DNA from: Terriglobia bacterium
GTDB taxonomy: Bacteria; Acidobacteriota; Terriglobia; JAJPHL01
Assembly: GCA_021325275.1 (NCBI GenBank)
Contig: JAJPHL010000068.1
Span: forward strand, 62,001-126,000
Reading direction: 5' to 3'
DNA: 64,000 nucleotides
The notes beneath the pieces were generated by a model. That model did not search any database. It was not told where the DNA came from and was given only the letters and a program-made list of their open reading frames with translations. Each line of letters opens with the position of its first letter. Position 1 is the first letter of the stretch. A program made the position numbers and the translations under genes. This document shows, piece after piece, positions 27,228-35,238 of this stretch.

Positions 27228-27831
27228 AAAAAGAACCGCCGGGTGGCACAGTCAGGCCAGTGACTTGGGCGTACGCCTCAGGATCGTCGAGATCCTGCAA
27301 GATTCCCTCGCAGTCCACCGGGACGTGCAGCACGTTGTGCTTTCGCACGACCACGCGTGCGCCTTCGTCGAGCGACGCATCGAATAATTCTTGAAACAAC
27401 TCGCGACTGAAGATCATGGGATGGCCGCGGCGATCGCGATACGTGGGAATCAGTACGGGCGGGCGCGATTCTCTCCACGTAGAAACAAGCTGCGACACGA
27501 GCGCGCGATCGATACATGGATGATCCACGAGCGCGACGAGCGCCGCATCAACACCGGCCGGCAAAGCACGCAATCCTGTTTGCAATGAGGAAAGCTGTCC
27601 CGCGGCGTAGTTCTCGTTTACAACAGCTTGCGGAATCGCCACCGACGCACGGACGCGTTCGGCGTGCGCGCCGAGCACGACCACCAAAGGGCTCACAACT
27701 CCCTGAAGTTCCGCCAGCAAATGTCCAAGAAAAGTTGTTCCGCGATAGGGAAGGAGTGGTTTCGGAAATCCCATGCGCCGCGACTCACCCGCCGCCAGCA
27801 CGATCCCCGCGATGGTGGCGTCAGTTGGCAA
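27226..27831 (-). CDS. MocA-like nucleotidyltransferase (molybdenum cofactor cytidylyltransferase family)
   Basis: A 201-residue GT-A-fold nucleotidyltransferase: the signature IAGIVLAAGESRRMGFPKPLLPYRG binds the nucleotide, followed by QLSSLQTGL and LVDHPCIDRALVSQLV, then PTYRDRRGHPMIFSRELF typical of MocA/MobA-like proteins. MocA transfers CMP to molybdopterin for xanthine-dehydrogenase-type enzymes. The preceding gene encodes XdhC, with an 11-base overlap, which supports that role. The paired hydroxylase is not in the window. Confidence 0.82.
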   Translation of the reverse strand: MPTDATIAGIVLAAGESRRMGFPKPLLPYRGTTFLGHLLAELQGVVSPLVVVLGAHAERVRASVAIPQAVVNENYAAGQLSSLQTGLRALPAGVDAALVALVDHPCIDRALVSQLVSTWRESRPPVLIPTYRDRRGHPMIFSRELFQELFDASLDEGARVVVRKHNVLHVPVDCEGILQDLDDPEAYAQVTGLTVPPGGSF

Positions 27832-28645
27832 AAACGGATTTCGTCACGGCCTGCCGGTTATTGGATTGCTGCAATTCCGTGCCGCGGCGCACGGCGATCA
27901 ACTCCGCTACCACGCTCACGGCGATTTCTTCCGGCGTCACCGCGCCGATTTCCAGGCCGATCGGGGTGTGCACTTGCTCCAGGCGGTCGGCGGGTACGCC
28001 TTCACGCTCCAGTTCCTTGAACACTTCGATGGCCTTGCGCCGGCTGCCGATCATTCCAATGTACCGCGCGGGCGTCGAGACGGCCCAACGCAGCACGCGC
28101 ATGTCGTCCTTGTGTCCGCGCGTGACAATCGCCAGATAACTCGATTCGTTGATGTCGAGCTTCGGCATCACGTCTTCGTACTCCGCGGCGTGTACCTCGG
28201 CGGCCTCCGGAAAACGCGCGCGGTTCGCGAATTGCTCGCGGCTATCGACGACCACCGTGCGGAATCCCGCGAACGAGGCGATTTTCGAAAGGCTCAGCGA
28301 CACGTGTCCCGCGCCGAAAATATAGAGCGATTGCACAGGCAACATCGGTTCGATAAACACCTCCAGTTGACCGCCGCAGATCAAGCCATTGTCGAGCAGC
28401 GCGTCGCCCGCCAGGTTAAACGACATGCGCCGCGGCTTTCCGCTCTCGATCACCTCGCGCGCGGCGGCCCACACTTCCGCTTCCACGCATCCGCCGCCGA
28501 TGGTGCCCACCATGCTGCCGTCGTCGCGGATCAGCAGCTTGGCGCTCTCGTAGCTGGGGATCGATCCCTTGACGCTCACGATCGTCGCAAGCGCCGACTT
28601 TTGACCGGCACGACGCAGCCGCACGAGTTCTTCGAGAACGTCCAT
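27821..28645 (-). CDS. XdhC/CoxI-family molybdoenzyme maturation factor
   Basis: The ATG at 28645 gives 274 residues. The N-terminal XdhC/CoxI domain has TIVSVKGSIPSYESAKLLI and GTIGGGCVEAEVW, with the conserved Cys. The C-terminal Rossmann domain has LYIFGAGHVSLSLSKIASFAGFRTVVVDSR and AIVTRGHKDDMRVLRWAV ending in IGMIGSRRK. Family members bind and sulfurate or insert the molybdenum cofactor of xanthine dehydrogenase or CO dehydrogenase. The following mocA-like gene is coupled by overlap. A longer in-frame start at 28720 overlaps the divergent dehydrogenase and was not used. Confidence 0.88.
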   Translation of the reverse strand: MDVLEELVRLRRAGQKSALATIVSVKGSIPSYESAKLLIRDDGSMVGTIGGGCVEAEVWAAAREVIESGKPRRMSFNLAGDALLDNGLICGGQLEVFIEPMLPVQSLYIFGAGHVSLSLSKIASFAGFRTVVVDSREQFANRARFPEAAEVHAAEYEDVMPKLDINESSYLAIVTRGHKDDMRVLRWAVSTPARYIGMIGSRRKAIEVFKELEREGVPADRLEQVHTPIGLEIGAVTPEEIAVSVVAELIAVRRGTELQQSNNRQAVTKSVFAN

Positions 28646-28718
28646 AGTGCTTTCTTTGGTATTGTAACTCTTTGCCTGCGTCGCGGAGCGAAAGGAGCAG
28701 GCTTTTAAGGAGCAGAGC

Positions 28719-29741
28719 ATGAAGGCAGTGCGTTTTCATGAACACGGCGGATTGGACGTTTTGCGTTACGAGGACGCCCCCGATCCGGTGATTTCGTCGA
28801 CCGAAGTGCTGGTGCGCGTGAAGGCGTGCGCGCTGAATCATCTCGATATTCACTTGCGGCGCGGCGTCCGCAAAATGTCGTTGCCGCACATTGTCGGCGC
28901 GGACGTGGCCGGTGAAATTGCGGCGGCCGGCGCGGAGGTTCGCAACTGGAAAGCCGGGCAAAAAGTATTGTTACAGCCCGGCGTCAGTTGCGGCGTGTGC
29001 CCGGCGTGTTTGAGCGGCGACGACAATCTCTGCCGTCAGTACGCGGTGCTGGGCAGCGCGGGCGACGGCGGATACGCGGAACTCGTGAAAGTTCCCGAAG
29101 CCAACGTCATGCCGTATCCCGAGGGACTCTCGTGGGAGCAGGCCGCGGCCGTGCCGCTGGTGTTTCTCACGGCGTGGCACATGCTCTTGAATCGCGCGCG
29201 GATGCGCGCGGGCGACACGGTGCTGGTGATTGGCGCGGGCAGCGGCGTGGGCAGCGCGGCGATCCAAATCGTGAAGCTTTTCCACGGACGCGTGATCACG
29301 GTCGCCGGCAGCGACGCGAAACTCGCCAAGGCGCGCGAGTTGGGCGCGGACGAAACGATCAACCACGCCACGCAGGACATCACCGCCGAAGTGAAACGCA
29401 TCACCGGCAAACGCGGCGTCGACGTGGTGTTCGAGCACGTGGGACAAGCCACGTGGAATCACTCCTACATGAGTCTCGCCACCGGCGGACGCCTGGTCAC
29501 GTGCGGCGTGACGAGTGGTTACGAAGCGTCGATCGACTTGCGCTACTTGTTCAGCAAGAATCTTTCGTTGATCGGATCGTTCATGGGACGCAAGGACGAA
29601 TTGATCGAGTTGATGGAGTTTGTGAAGCAGGGCAAGCTGAAGCCGGTGGTGGATCGCGTCTTTCCGCTGGCGGAAGCGCGCGCCGCGCAGGAACACATCG
29701 AGAAGCGCGAGCAGTTCGGAAAAGTCGTACTACAGTGCTGA
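28719..29741 (+). CDS. Zinc-type medium-chain dehydrogenase/reductase (quinone oxidoreductase-like)
   Basis: A 340-residue MDR protein. It has the N-terminal GroES-like domain with MKAVRFHEHGGLDVLRYED, the structural zinc lobe CGVCPACLSGDDNLC, and a Rossmann domain with GAGSGVGSAAIQIVKLF. The usual catalytic zinc residues are partly replaced (LNHLDIHLRRG near 38), as in NADPH:quinone reductase-like members, so a zinc-independent reductase is likely. The substrate is unknown. A ribosome site AAGGAG precedes the ATG by about eight bases. Its end merges into a period-7 palindromic array. Confidence 0.82.
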   Translation: MKAVRFHEHGGLDVLRYEDAPDPVISSTEVLVRVKACALNHLDIHLRRGVRKMSLPHIVGADVAGEIAAAGAEVRNWKAGQKVLLQPGVSCGVCPACLSGDDNLCRQYAVLGSAGDGGYAELVKVPEANVMPYPEGLSWEQAAAVPLVFLTAWHMLLNRARMRAGDTVLVIGAGSGVGSAAIQIVKLFHGRVITVAGSDAKLAKARELGADETINHATQDITAEVKRITGKRGVDVVFEHVGQATWNHSYMSLATGGRLVTCGVTSGYEASIDLRYLFSKNLSLIGSFMGRKDELIELMEFVKQGKLKPVVDRVFPLAEARAAQEHIEKREQFGKVVLQC

Positions 29742-29829
29742 GTCCTGAGTGCTGAGTCCTGAGTAAGAACTCAGCACCCGGGACTAGCGGTGTACTCAGC
29801 ACTCACTCAGCACTCAGGACTCAGGACTC
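29735..29829. repeat. Period-7 palindromic array (ACTCAGS type) between convergent genes
   Basis: The left half repeats CTGAGTC/CTGAGTG heptads and the right half repeats ACTCAGC/ACTCAGG. The halves are complementary and can fold into a long hairpin. The array starts inside the last two codons and stop of the dehydrogenase gene and ends just before the stop of the convergent protease gene. A second copy of this design lies at 50341-50459. Confidence 0.75.
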
Positions 29830-29830
29830 G

Positions 29831-31975
29831 TTACTTAGCTTGGATCGTCACCGTATTGCTCTTGTTGCCGAGCGAATCGGTGATTTGCACGTTGACCGTG
29901 CCCGTTCCCAGGCCCGCCGGCAACGCCGCGTTCACTTGATAAAGCGCCGAGCAGCACGACGTGACGCCCGTGTACACGGCGCTCACGGTTTTCGTAGCCG
30001 TCGATGTCGAGAACGTCACGGTGGCGCCCGCCGTTGTGCCCGTTCCTGCGAGACCATCGATGGCCGCCGGCGACGTTTGGCCCAATCCCGAAGCGTAGAT
30101 CACCAGCGCATCGCCCGCCGCCGCTGGATTCGCGGAGTTCGCGATCGGACACGCGGCCGGACAGCCCGCCGCCGATCCGTCTTGGATCGCGCCTTGTCCC
30201 GATCCCGTGCTATCGATCGAGAAGAGCTTCGGCGCCGACGCGACCACGGTGATGGTGCCGTAATCGAACAGCGAATTGTTGCCGACCTGTACCTGCACGT
30301 CGACCGTGCAACCGGTGCTCGATCCGGTGGAGCAGGAAACGGCTTCGTACGGAATCATCGCGTTCACCTGGCCGGGACTCACGAAGAAGATCGGTGCAAA
30401 ACGGTCGCCGACGCGAACCATTACGCCGCCCAGTTGCGTGGGCACGGGGAAAACGGCGTTGCCGATCGTTTGCGTGGTCAGGTCGAGACCGTAGATGGAG
30501 ATGAACGATCCTGCCGCGTACGTTTTCGTGTTGGCCGCGGAGTCGATGATGCCACCCGCGCCGATAAAAGGATTCGTGGTGACTTGTAATCCGCCCGGTT
30601 GGACGTCGTTGCTGGTGTAAACGTCGTAGAATCCCGGTGCGCTCGTGGCGGGGAACGACATGGTTTGCGAGATCAGTGCACCGATGTTGCAGGTATCGGA
30701 AATGGTCGATCCGGTTGATGTCGCACCGGGCACGGATGTGGTGATCGGTCCCGCGAGACCCGCGCCATAGCCGCAAACTTTGTAGGTTCCGGTGTTGCTG
30801 GGATACGCGCTACCCACGCCGGCGCGCCGCAGGCTGACGAGATTCGCTCCAAAATTTGCAAATCCGCTATTGTTCGCGTTCGGGGTGCTGACCACGATGT
30901 CTTGGAACAGCGCCGTGTGCGACAGCAATGCTTGAAATGTGGGAATCGCGGTGTTCCCCGAGGCCGCCACGGTGATCGGCGACGGCAGCGAAAATGCATT
31001 GAACGCGGTGGGATTCGCCGTGTTGTACTGCGACGTGTAAAACGCCGGCGATGTCGGCGAGACGTCGAGCGGCTTCACCCACACGTTGTATGTGCCGGCC
31101 GGGACGATCATGGAATACGCGCCCGTGGAGTCGCTGATTCCGTCAACGGCGGGCATGCCGGTTTTGTTGTCCACCAAATGGACGACCGCACCTAAAACCG
31201 GAGCGCCCAATCCGTCGGTAATCTTGCCGGAAACGGAGCCGCCGAAATTGTTCACGCCGTACGCGGCCTGAATACCGGCAATATCGTCCGTGGCGAGGGA
31301 GCGATTCGGAAAACTCTGTTGGGCGGCGCCGACCATGATGGCGTTTTCCTGGGTCGAGTGATGCAATCCCAGAACGTGGCCTAACTCGTGGATCAACGTG
31401 CCTTCGATATCGTTCGCCTGGTTGAGAGCGGAGCCGTTGATGTAGCGTCCGTCGGTCGAGAAGGGAGATCCAATGTTGAAAGTGATGTCGGTTTCGTAAA
31501 TCTGTCCCGGGAAGGTTGTCGGAATCGCCGGGCAGGTTCCCGACGCGCCCCCCGGCACTTGCACCCAGAAAACGTAGGTGAACGCGAGGACACTGCCGGT
31601 CGGCGCGGGACTGCCCGCGCTCTGATCGTTGAACGTGATCACGTTGACGCCGTCGCATCCGGCGTTCTGCACGCTGGTGGTCGCACCACCATCGGCGAAT
31701 TGCACGTTGATCTTGTTGGCCTTCAGAACGCTGTTCCAGACGTTCAGCATGTCGTTCTTGATTACGGCTTGAACCAGCGAAGGATTCGGATTGCTGGACG
31801 CGAACTGCGACGGAAACGTCAAGTTGTACGCCATGGAGATCGTTCCGGATCCCCACTTTTGGTAGTAGGTTGTCTTGCCGTCCAAGGTCACGGCGTATTG
31901 CAACGTGTAGGTGTACGCGAGTGTGCCGAGGGCGATGACCGCGGCGAGAGAGAGCCAAAGGAATCGGTTGCGCAT
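29831..31975 (-). CDS. Secreted matrixin-like metzincin protease with TIGR03437-like C-terminus
   Basis: A 714-residue protein with an N-terminal signal/anchor (FLWLSLAAVIALGTLAYTY). The zinc motif HELGHVLGLHH (HExxHxxGxxH, about residues 195-205) places it in the metzincin clan, close to matrixins (M10). The Met-turn likely lies in ENAIMVGA. A carboxypeptidase-regulatory-like beta domain follows at about 245-305 (GKITDGLGAPVLGAVVHLVDN), and the shared C-terminal secretion/surface domain runs from about 470 to the end. It is probably a secreted or surface-bound endopeptidase. The gene follows a small secreted protein gene with a 1-base gap, so the two are one operon. Confidence 0.82.
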   Translation of the reverse strand: MRNRFLWLSLAAVIALGTLAYTYTLQYAVTLDGKTTYYQKWGSGTISMAYNLTFPSQFASSNPNPSLVQAVIKNDMLNVWNSVLKANKINVQFADGGATTSVQNAGCDGVNVITFNDQSAGSPAPTGSVLAFTYVFWVQVPGGASGTCPAIPTTFPGQIYETDITFNIGSPFSTDGRYINGSALNQANDIEGTLIHELGHVLGLHHSTQENAIMVGAAQQSFPNRSLATDDIAGIQAAYGVNNFGGSVSGKITDGLGAPVLGAVVHLVDNKTGMPAVDGISDSTGAYSMIVPAGTYNVWVKPLDVSPTSPAFYTSQYNTANPTAFNAFSLPSPITVAASGNTAIPTFQALLSHTALFQDIVVSTPNANNSGFANFGANLVSLRRAGVGSAYPSNTGTYKVCGYGAGLAGPITTSVPGATSTGSTISDTCNIGALISQTMSFPATSAPGFYDVYTSNDVQPGGLQVTTNPFIGAGGIIDSAANTKTYAAGSFISIYGLDLTTQTIGNAVFPVPTQLGGVMVRVGDRFAPIFFVSPGQVNAMIPYEAVSCSTGSSTGCTVDVQVQVGNNSLFDYGTITVVASAPKLFSIDSTGSGQGAIQDGSAAGCPAACPIANSANPAAAGDALVIYASGLGQTSPAAIDGLAGTGTTAGATVTFSTSTATKTVSAVYTGVTSCCSALYQVNAALPAGLGTGTVNVQITDSLGNKSNTVTIQAK

Positions 31976-31976
31976 G

Positions 31977-32567
31977 TTAGCGGGTCACCTTTCCTGCGGC
32001 CGTCCGCCGCACTGACTCGCTCACTTGCTTGAGAAACTCACCCAGATCGCGCGACGTACGTGTCGCGGTCACCACGTTGGCGATTTCATCGGATGCCACG
32101 ATTTGTCCACCGCCCGCCAACGGTTGACTGTGATTGACCGTGGCCGACGTTGCGCCGGGAGCCGAGCGCACGCGAAACGCGCCTTGTTCGTATCCGATCA
32201 CTTGATGGAACTTGGGGTCGGATTGCACGAAGAAGACCGCGCGCTCGCCTACTTGAAATTGCGGCGCGCCCGGAACCGATCCCACAATATTTCCCACCTG
32301 GCCGCCGGGTTCGGTCAATTCAAACGTGCGGCCCAGATTTCCTTTCATGTAACTCTCGGCCTGCACCGTGTAAAAAGTGTAGATCAAGCTGCCGGGACCG
32401 TTGATCCAAGCGGCGCGCGACGCTACGATGCGTCCCTGCACGATGGCCGAGGAACCGGCGGTCATTTGGTCCAAGGTGAGGATCTGAAGCGTGGCGGCCG
32501 GCGCGACACACGGCAGGGCCAGGCACACCGCCAGAGCCAAGCGGAGGCAAGGGGGGATTTTTTTCAT
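31977..32567 (-). CDS. Small secreted protein of unknown function, partner of the metzincin gene
   Basis: The ATG at 32567 gives 196 residues with a clear signal peptide (MKKIPPCLRLALAVCLALP). The mature part is a beta-rich domain: DQMTAGSSAIVQGRIVASRAAW, TVQAESYMKGNLGRTFELTEPGG, QVGERAVFFVQSDPKFHQVIGYEQGAFRV. I do not recognise the family with certainty; similar short secreted proteins occur beside metalloproteases in acidobacteria, and an inhibitor or propeptide-like role is possible. It lies one base upstream of the protease gene. The in-frame upstream extension to 32654 was rejected because the signal peptide begins at 32567. Confidence 0.6.
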   Translation of the reverse strand: MKKIPPCLRLALAVCLALPCVAPAATLQILTLDQMTAGSSAIVQGRIVASRAAWINGPGSLIYTFYTVQAESYMKGNLGRTFELTEPGGQVGNIVGSVPGAPQFQVGERAVFFVQSDPKFHQVIGYEQGAFRVRSAPGATSATVNHSQPLAGGGQIVASDEIANVVTATRTSRDLGEFLKQVSESVRRTAAGKVTR

Positions 32568-32772
32568 CCGCGATACTTTATCGGCCTTCCCGCGGTTCGT
32601 CAAGAGCGAGGACCCGCTGGGCCCGTTCTTTAACATTAGAGTTGGCATACACACTCACCTTCCGGCCGGCGATGCGGCCGCTGGATTTGTGGCGAGACAA
32701 GGTTAGCGGACAAACTTGGTAGACAGAGAGTCGATCAGGTAGACGAGGAAAACAGCCGTTCCCAACGCCGCG

Positions 32773-32889
32773 TTACTTCTTGGTCGCTTTTTCAGCGTAG
32801 AAGAGGAACGCGAACGTGCTCACCAAAATCGCCGTGCCGATCAGGGTGACCAGCGTCAAACCTTCCAAGAAAAATGCTAGCGCGAACAA
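32773..32889 (-). CDS. Possible small single-membrane-span peptide (38 aa)
   Basis: In the ~790-base gap between two minus-strand genes, a TTG at 32889 opens a 38-residue frame: MFALAFFLEGLTLVTLIGTA followed by ILVSTFAFLFYAEKATKK. A GGGAGG stands 4 bases before the TTG. The single hydrophobic helix with a charged C-terminal tail looks like a genuine small membrane protein, but no family is recognised. A second hydrophobic stretch in another frame follows after its stop. Confidence 0.35.
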   Translation of the reverse strand: MFALAFFLEGLTLVTLIGTAILVSTFAFLFYAEKATKK

Positions 32890-32964
32890 GAGCCCTCCCG
32901 AGGTAGACAAAGGAATTATGCCACAGGAGCCGGGAAACTGCAATTTGCAGTTGCGGCGGGTCGT

Positions 32965-33274
32965 GGCTCAATCTGAATTCGATTCCTGTGAAACTGTGGG
33001 CCAATCGGCTGCGCAGCTGCTCTGTAGCTCTTTTGTATCAGGGTTTGTATCAGGGCACGGCTTCAGCCGTGCCGACCGGACGTTTGGAAATAATGGGCTT
33101 TAGCCCCCGCACACAATGGCTGATCCACAATCTTGCCAAGTGCAAAGCCGCAGGGGCTAAAGCCCCAGGAACAAGGCCTGCTGGCGGCACGGCTGAAGCC
33201 GTGCCCTGATACAAAGCATACCTACGCGCAAGGTTAGATTTCCGCAAGTCCTGGAATTCAAATCGAGCCACTAC
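32965..33274. mobile_element. MITE-like element, copy 2 (outer terminal inverted repeats plus nested core)
   Basis: About 310 bp with imperfect outer inverted repeats: the left end reads GTGGCTCAATCTGAATTC and the right end, read on the other strand, GTGGCTCGATTTGAATTC. The inner core at 33047-33212 has the 27-bp arms described for 16097 (GTATCAGGGCACGG...) and the GGGCTTTAGCCCC / GGGGCTAAAGCCCC pair. Copy 3 at 40367-40690 matches over the whole length. There is no transposase; short open frames in it are by-products of the palindromes. The rest of the 32568-33356 gap holds only the possible small peptide. Confidence 0.75.
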
Positions 33275-33356
33275 CTTGCGTCGAATCCTCAGAGTTGTGC
33301 GAGTCAGGCCTCGCACGGCGAAGGCAGCGAGCCGCTGCACTCCAAAGCGTCATCAC

Positions 33357-34481
33357 CTAACCAAAAAACGCATTGATCGCCGCGGCCACTTGCTCCACCT
33401 GCTCTGTGGTGAGTTCCGCGTAGATCGGCAACGCCAGCACTTCGTGCGAAAGCTGCTCGCTCACCGGGAAATCGCCGGACTTATACCCGAGATTCGCGAA
33501 GCATTCCTGCAAATGCAGCGCCAGCGGATAGTAAACTGCCGTGCCAATGCCGATTTGCTTGAGGTGCTCGCGTAACGCGTCACGCCGCGGCACGCGAATC
33601 ACGTACTGATTGAAGATGTGCCGCGTGGTGTACGGCGCGGACTTCGGCACGATCACCGGAGCACGCAGCAAGCGCGAATAAAGCTCGGCGTTGCGCTGGC
33701 GCGCGGCGGTCCAGCCGTCCAGGTAGCGCATCTTCACGCGCAGCACCGCCGCCTGGATCGCATCGAGGCGCGAGTTGAAGCCCACCCACTTATGAACATA
33801 CGTTTCCGCGCCGCCGTGCTCGCGCAGTGCGGCGAGCTTCTTTCGCAATCCCTCGTCATTCGTGGTGAGCATGCCGGCGTCGCCGTAGGCGCCGAGGTTT
33901 TTTGTGGGATAGAAACTGAGCGTACCCATGTCGCCGATGCCGCCGGCGCGACGCCCTTTGTACTCCGCGCCGATGGCCTGCGCGAAATCCTCGATTACCG
34001 CGATGCCGCGCTCGCGCGCCATGGCCATCAGCGGGTCCATGTCGGCGCATTGACCATAGAGATGCACCGGGATCATCGCCTTCACGCGCGGATGCGCGTC
34101 GAGCACGCGTTTGGCATGCCCCACGCCGATGTTGAACGTATCGGGATCGACGTCGGCGAACACCGGCCGGGCGCCGGAGCGCGAAACCGCGCCGGCGGTC
34201 GCGAAAAACGTGAACGGCACGGTGAGGACTTCGTCGCCCGGCTCCAGATCGAGCGCCAACAACGCCAGCACCAGAGCGTCAGAGCCGTTGGCGCATCCGA
34301 TGGCGTGTTGCGCGCCGCAATACGCGGCGATTTCCTGCTCGAGCCCCTGGGTTTCAGGACCCAAGCCGAAGCGTTGCGAGTCGATGACCTTGACGATCTC
34401 CGCGAGAACCTCGTCGCGAATGGGACGATGCTGGCTCTGCAGATCGAGCAGGGGGATCGGCCGTGTTGCCGTTGCTTCCAT
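33357..34481 (-). CDS. DegT/DnrJ/EryC1/StrS-family sugar aminotransferase
   Basis: A 374-residue PLP-dependent enzyme (fold type I): IPLLDLQSQHRPIRDEVL, GCANGSDALVLALLAL, VPFTFFATAGAVSRSGARPVFADVD, and IEDFAQAIGAEYKG before the Schiff-base Lys in YPTKNLGAYGDAGML. Near the end NQYVIRVPRRDALREHL and the GTAVYYPLALHLQ loop are typical. It probably aminates a keto-sugar nucleotide for cell-surface glycan synthesis (for example a WecE/PseC/ArnB-like reaction). Its start overlaps the stop of the FecR-domain gene by one base. Confidence 0.88.
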   Translation of the reverse strand: MEATATRPIPLLDLQSQHRPIRDEVLAEIVKVIDSQRFGLGPETQGLEQEIAAYCGAQHAIGCANGSDALVLALLALDLEPGDEVLTVPFTFFATAGAVSRSGARPVFADVDPDTFNIGVGHAKRVLDAHPRVKAMIPVHLYGQCADMDPLMAMARERGIAVIEDFAQAIGAEYKGRRAGGIGDMGTLSFYPTKNLGAYGDAGMLTTNDEGLRKKLAALREHGGAETYVHKWVGFNSRLDAIQAAVLRVKMRYLDGWTAARQRNAELYSRLLRAPVIVPKSAPYTTRHIFNQYVIRVPRRDALREHLKQIGIGTAVYYPLALHLQECFANLGYKSGDFPVSEQLSHEVLALPIYAELTTEQVEQVAAAINAFFG

Positions 34482-35212
34482 TATTTTTCGCGTTCCTTTT
34501 TTTCTTTCTCTTCCTTGGCGGGACGTTTCTTCCCGGCGTTCTTCTGGCGAAATTCCTGGGCCCGCTGGACGCGATGTTGATTCCGCTCCTGGCGCTCCTC
34601 GGCGATTTCAGATTGCTCCGATTGCCAGCGTTTGCGCGTCGCGGCGGCGAATTTCGGATACAAGCCTTGGCGCATCTGTCCCGTGCGATGGACCAAGTGC
34701 GCCGTTTGCCCGCGCTGCAAATTCATTTTTTCGCCGGTTTTCTTGTTCGTGAAATCCACTTGACCTTCGTGGACGTGCACCTGCGTGGCTTCTTCGGTTG
34801 TGTCGAGTTCAAACTGCGTGCCGAGCACGCCGCAGACCACCGTTTGAGTGTGAATCTCGAACGGCGCCGGAGTTTGTCCCCCGACCGCGCCCACCACCGT
34901 CGCGCGCACGTATCCGTAATCGAGCTCCAGTTGTGTCTTGCCCGTGTCTTTGTCGTGCGCCAGCACCGTCATGTTGGCGTTCGAGGTGAGTGTGAGAATC
35001 GAGCCGTCGCTCAGTACGGCGCGGATGCGTCCATCGGGGCCGGTCTTGAGAACGTCGTTGATCTTCAGGCCTTCGTTGACGGACGCTTCGGTGGTTTTCG
35101 TTCCGCTGACCACGCTGGCCGGCTGCACTTCACGCGTCACGGTGCCGGCTTTTTGCGCGGCGGCGGGAATGGAAACTGCTAGCGAGGCGGCAAGCAGAAT
35201 CGAAAGACGCAT
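34481..35212 (-). CDS. Secreted FecR-domain protein
   Basis: The ATG at 35212 gives 243 residues with a signal peptide (MRLSILLAASLAVSIPAAAQ). A FecR-type beta domain follows: EASVNEGLKINDVLKTGPDGRIRAVLSDGSILTL and CGVLGTQFELDTTEEATQVHVHEGQVDFTN. A long charged, probably coiled-coil tail ends the protein (RQKNAGKKRPAKEEKEKKEREK). The domain is used in sensing or scaffold proteins at the envelope; unlike FecR itself there is no membrane span within a sigma-factor pair, so a structural or extracellular role is likely. It sits between RDD and DegT genes on one strand. Confidence 0.78.
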   Translation of the reverse strand: MRLSILLAASLAVSIPAAAQKAGTVTREVQPASVVSGTKTTEASVNEGLKINDVLKTGPDGRIRAVLSDGSILTLTSNANMTVLAHDKDTGKTQLELDYGYVRATVVGAVGGQTPAPFEIHTQTVVCGVLGTQFELDTTEEATQVHVHEGQVDFTNKKTGEKMNLQRGQTAHLVHRTGQMRQGLYPKFAAATRKRWQSEQSEIAEERQERNQHRVQRAQEFRQKNAGKKRPAKEEKEKKEREK

Positions 35213-35238
35213 GAAACTATTGTAAGCCGAACTTGTGG

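Noticed and set aside
29735-29829. CRISPR array
   Set aside because: The repeats are 7 bases long with no spacers of constant length and the two halves are inverted, so this is a hairpin array.
33050-33340. Open frames inside the MITE-like elements (for example products containing LYQGTASAVPPAGLV)
   Set aside because: They arise from the palindromic repeat sequence itself, appear in both copies and lack start signals.
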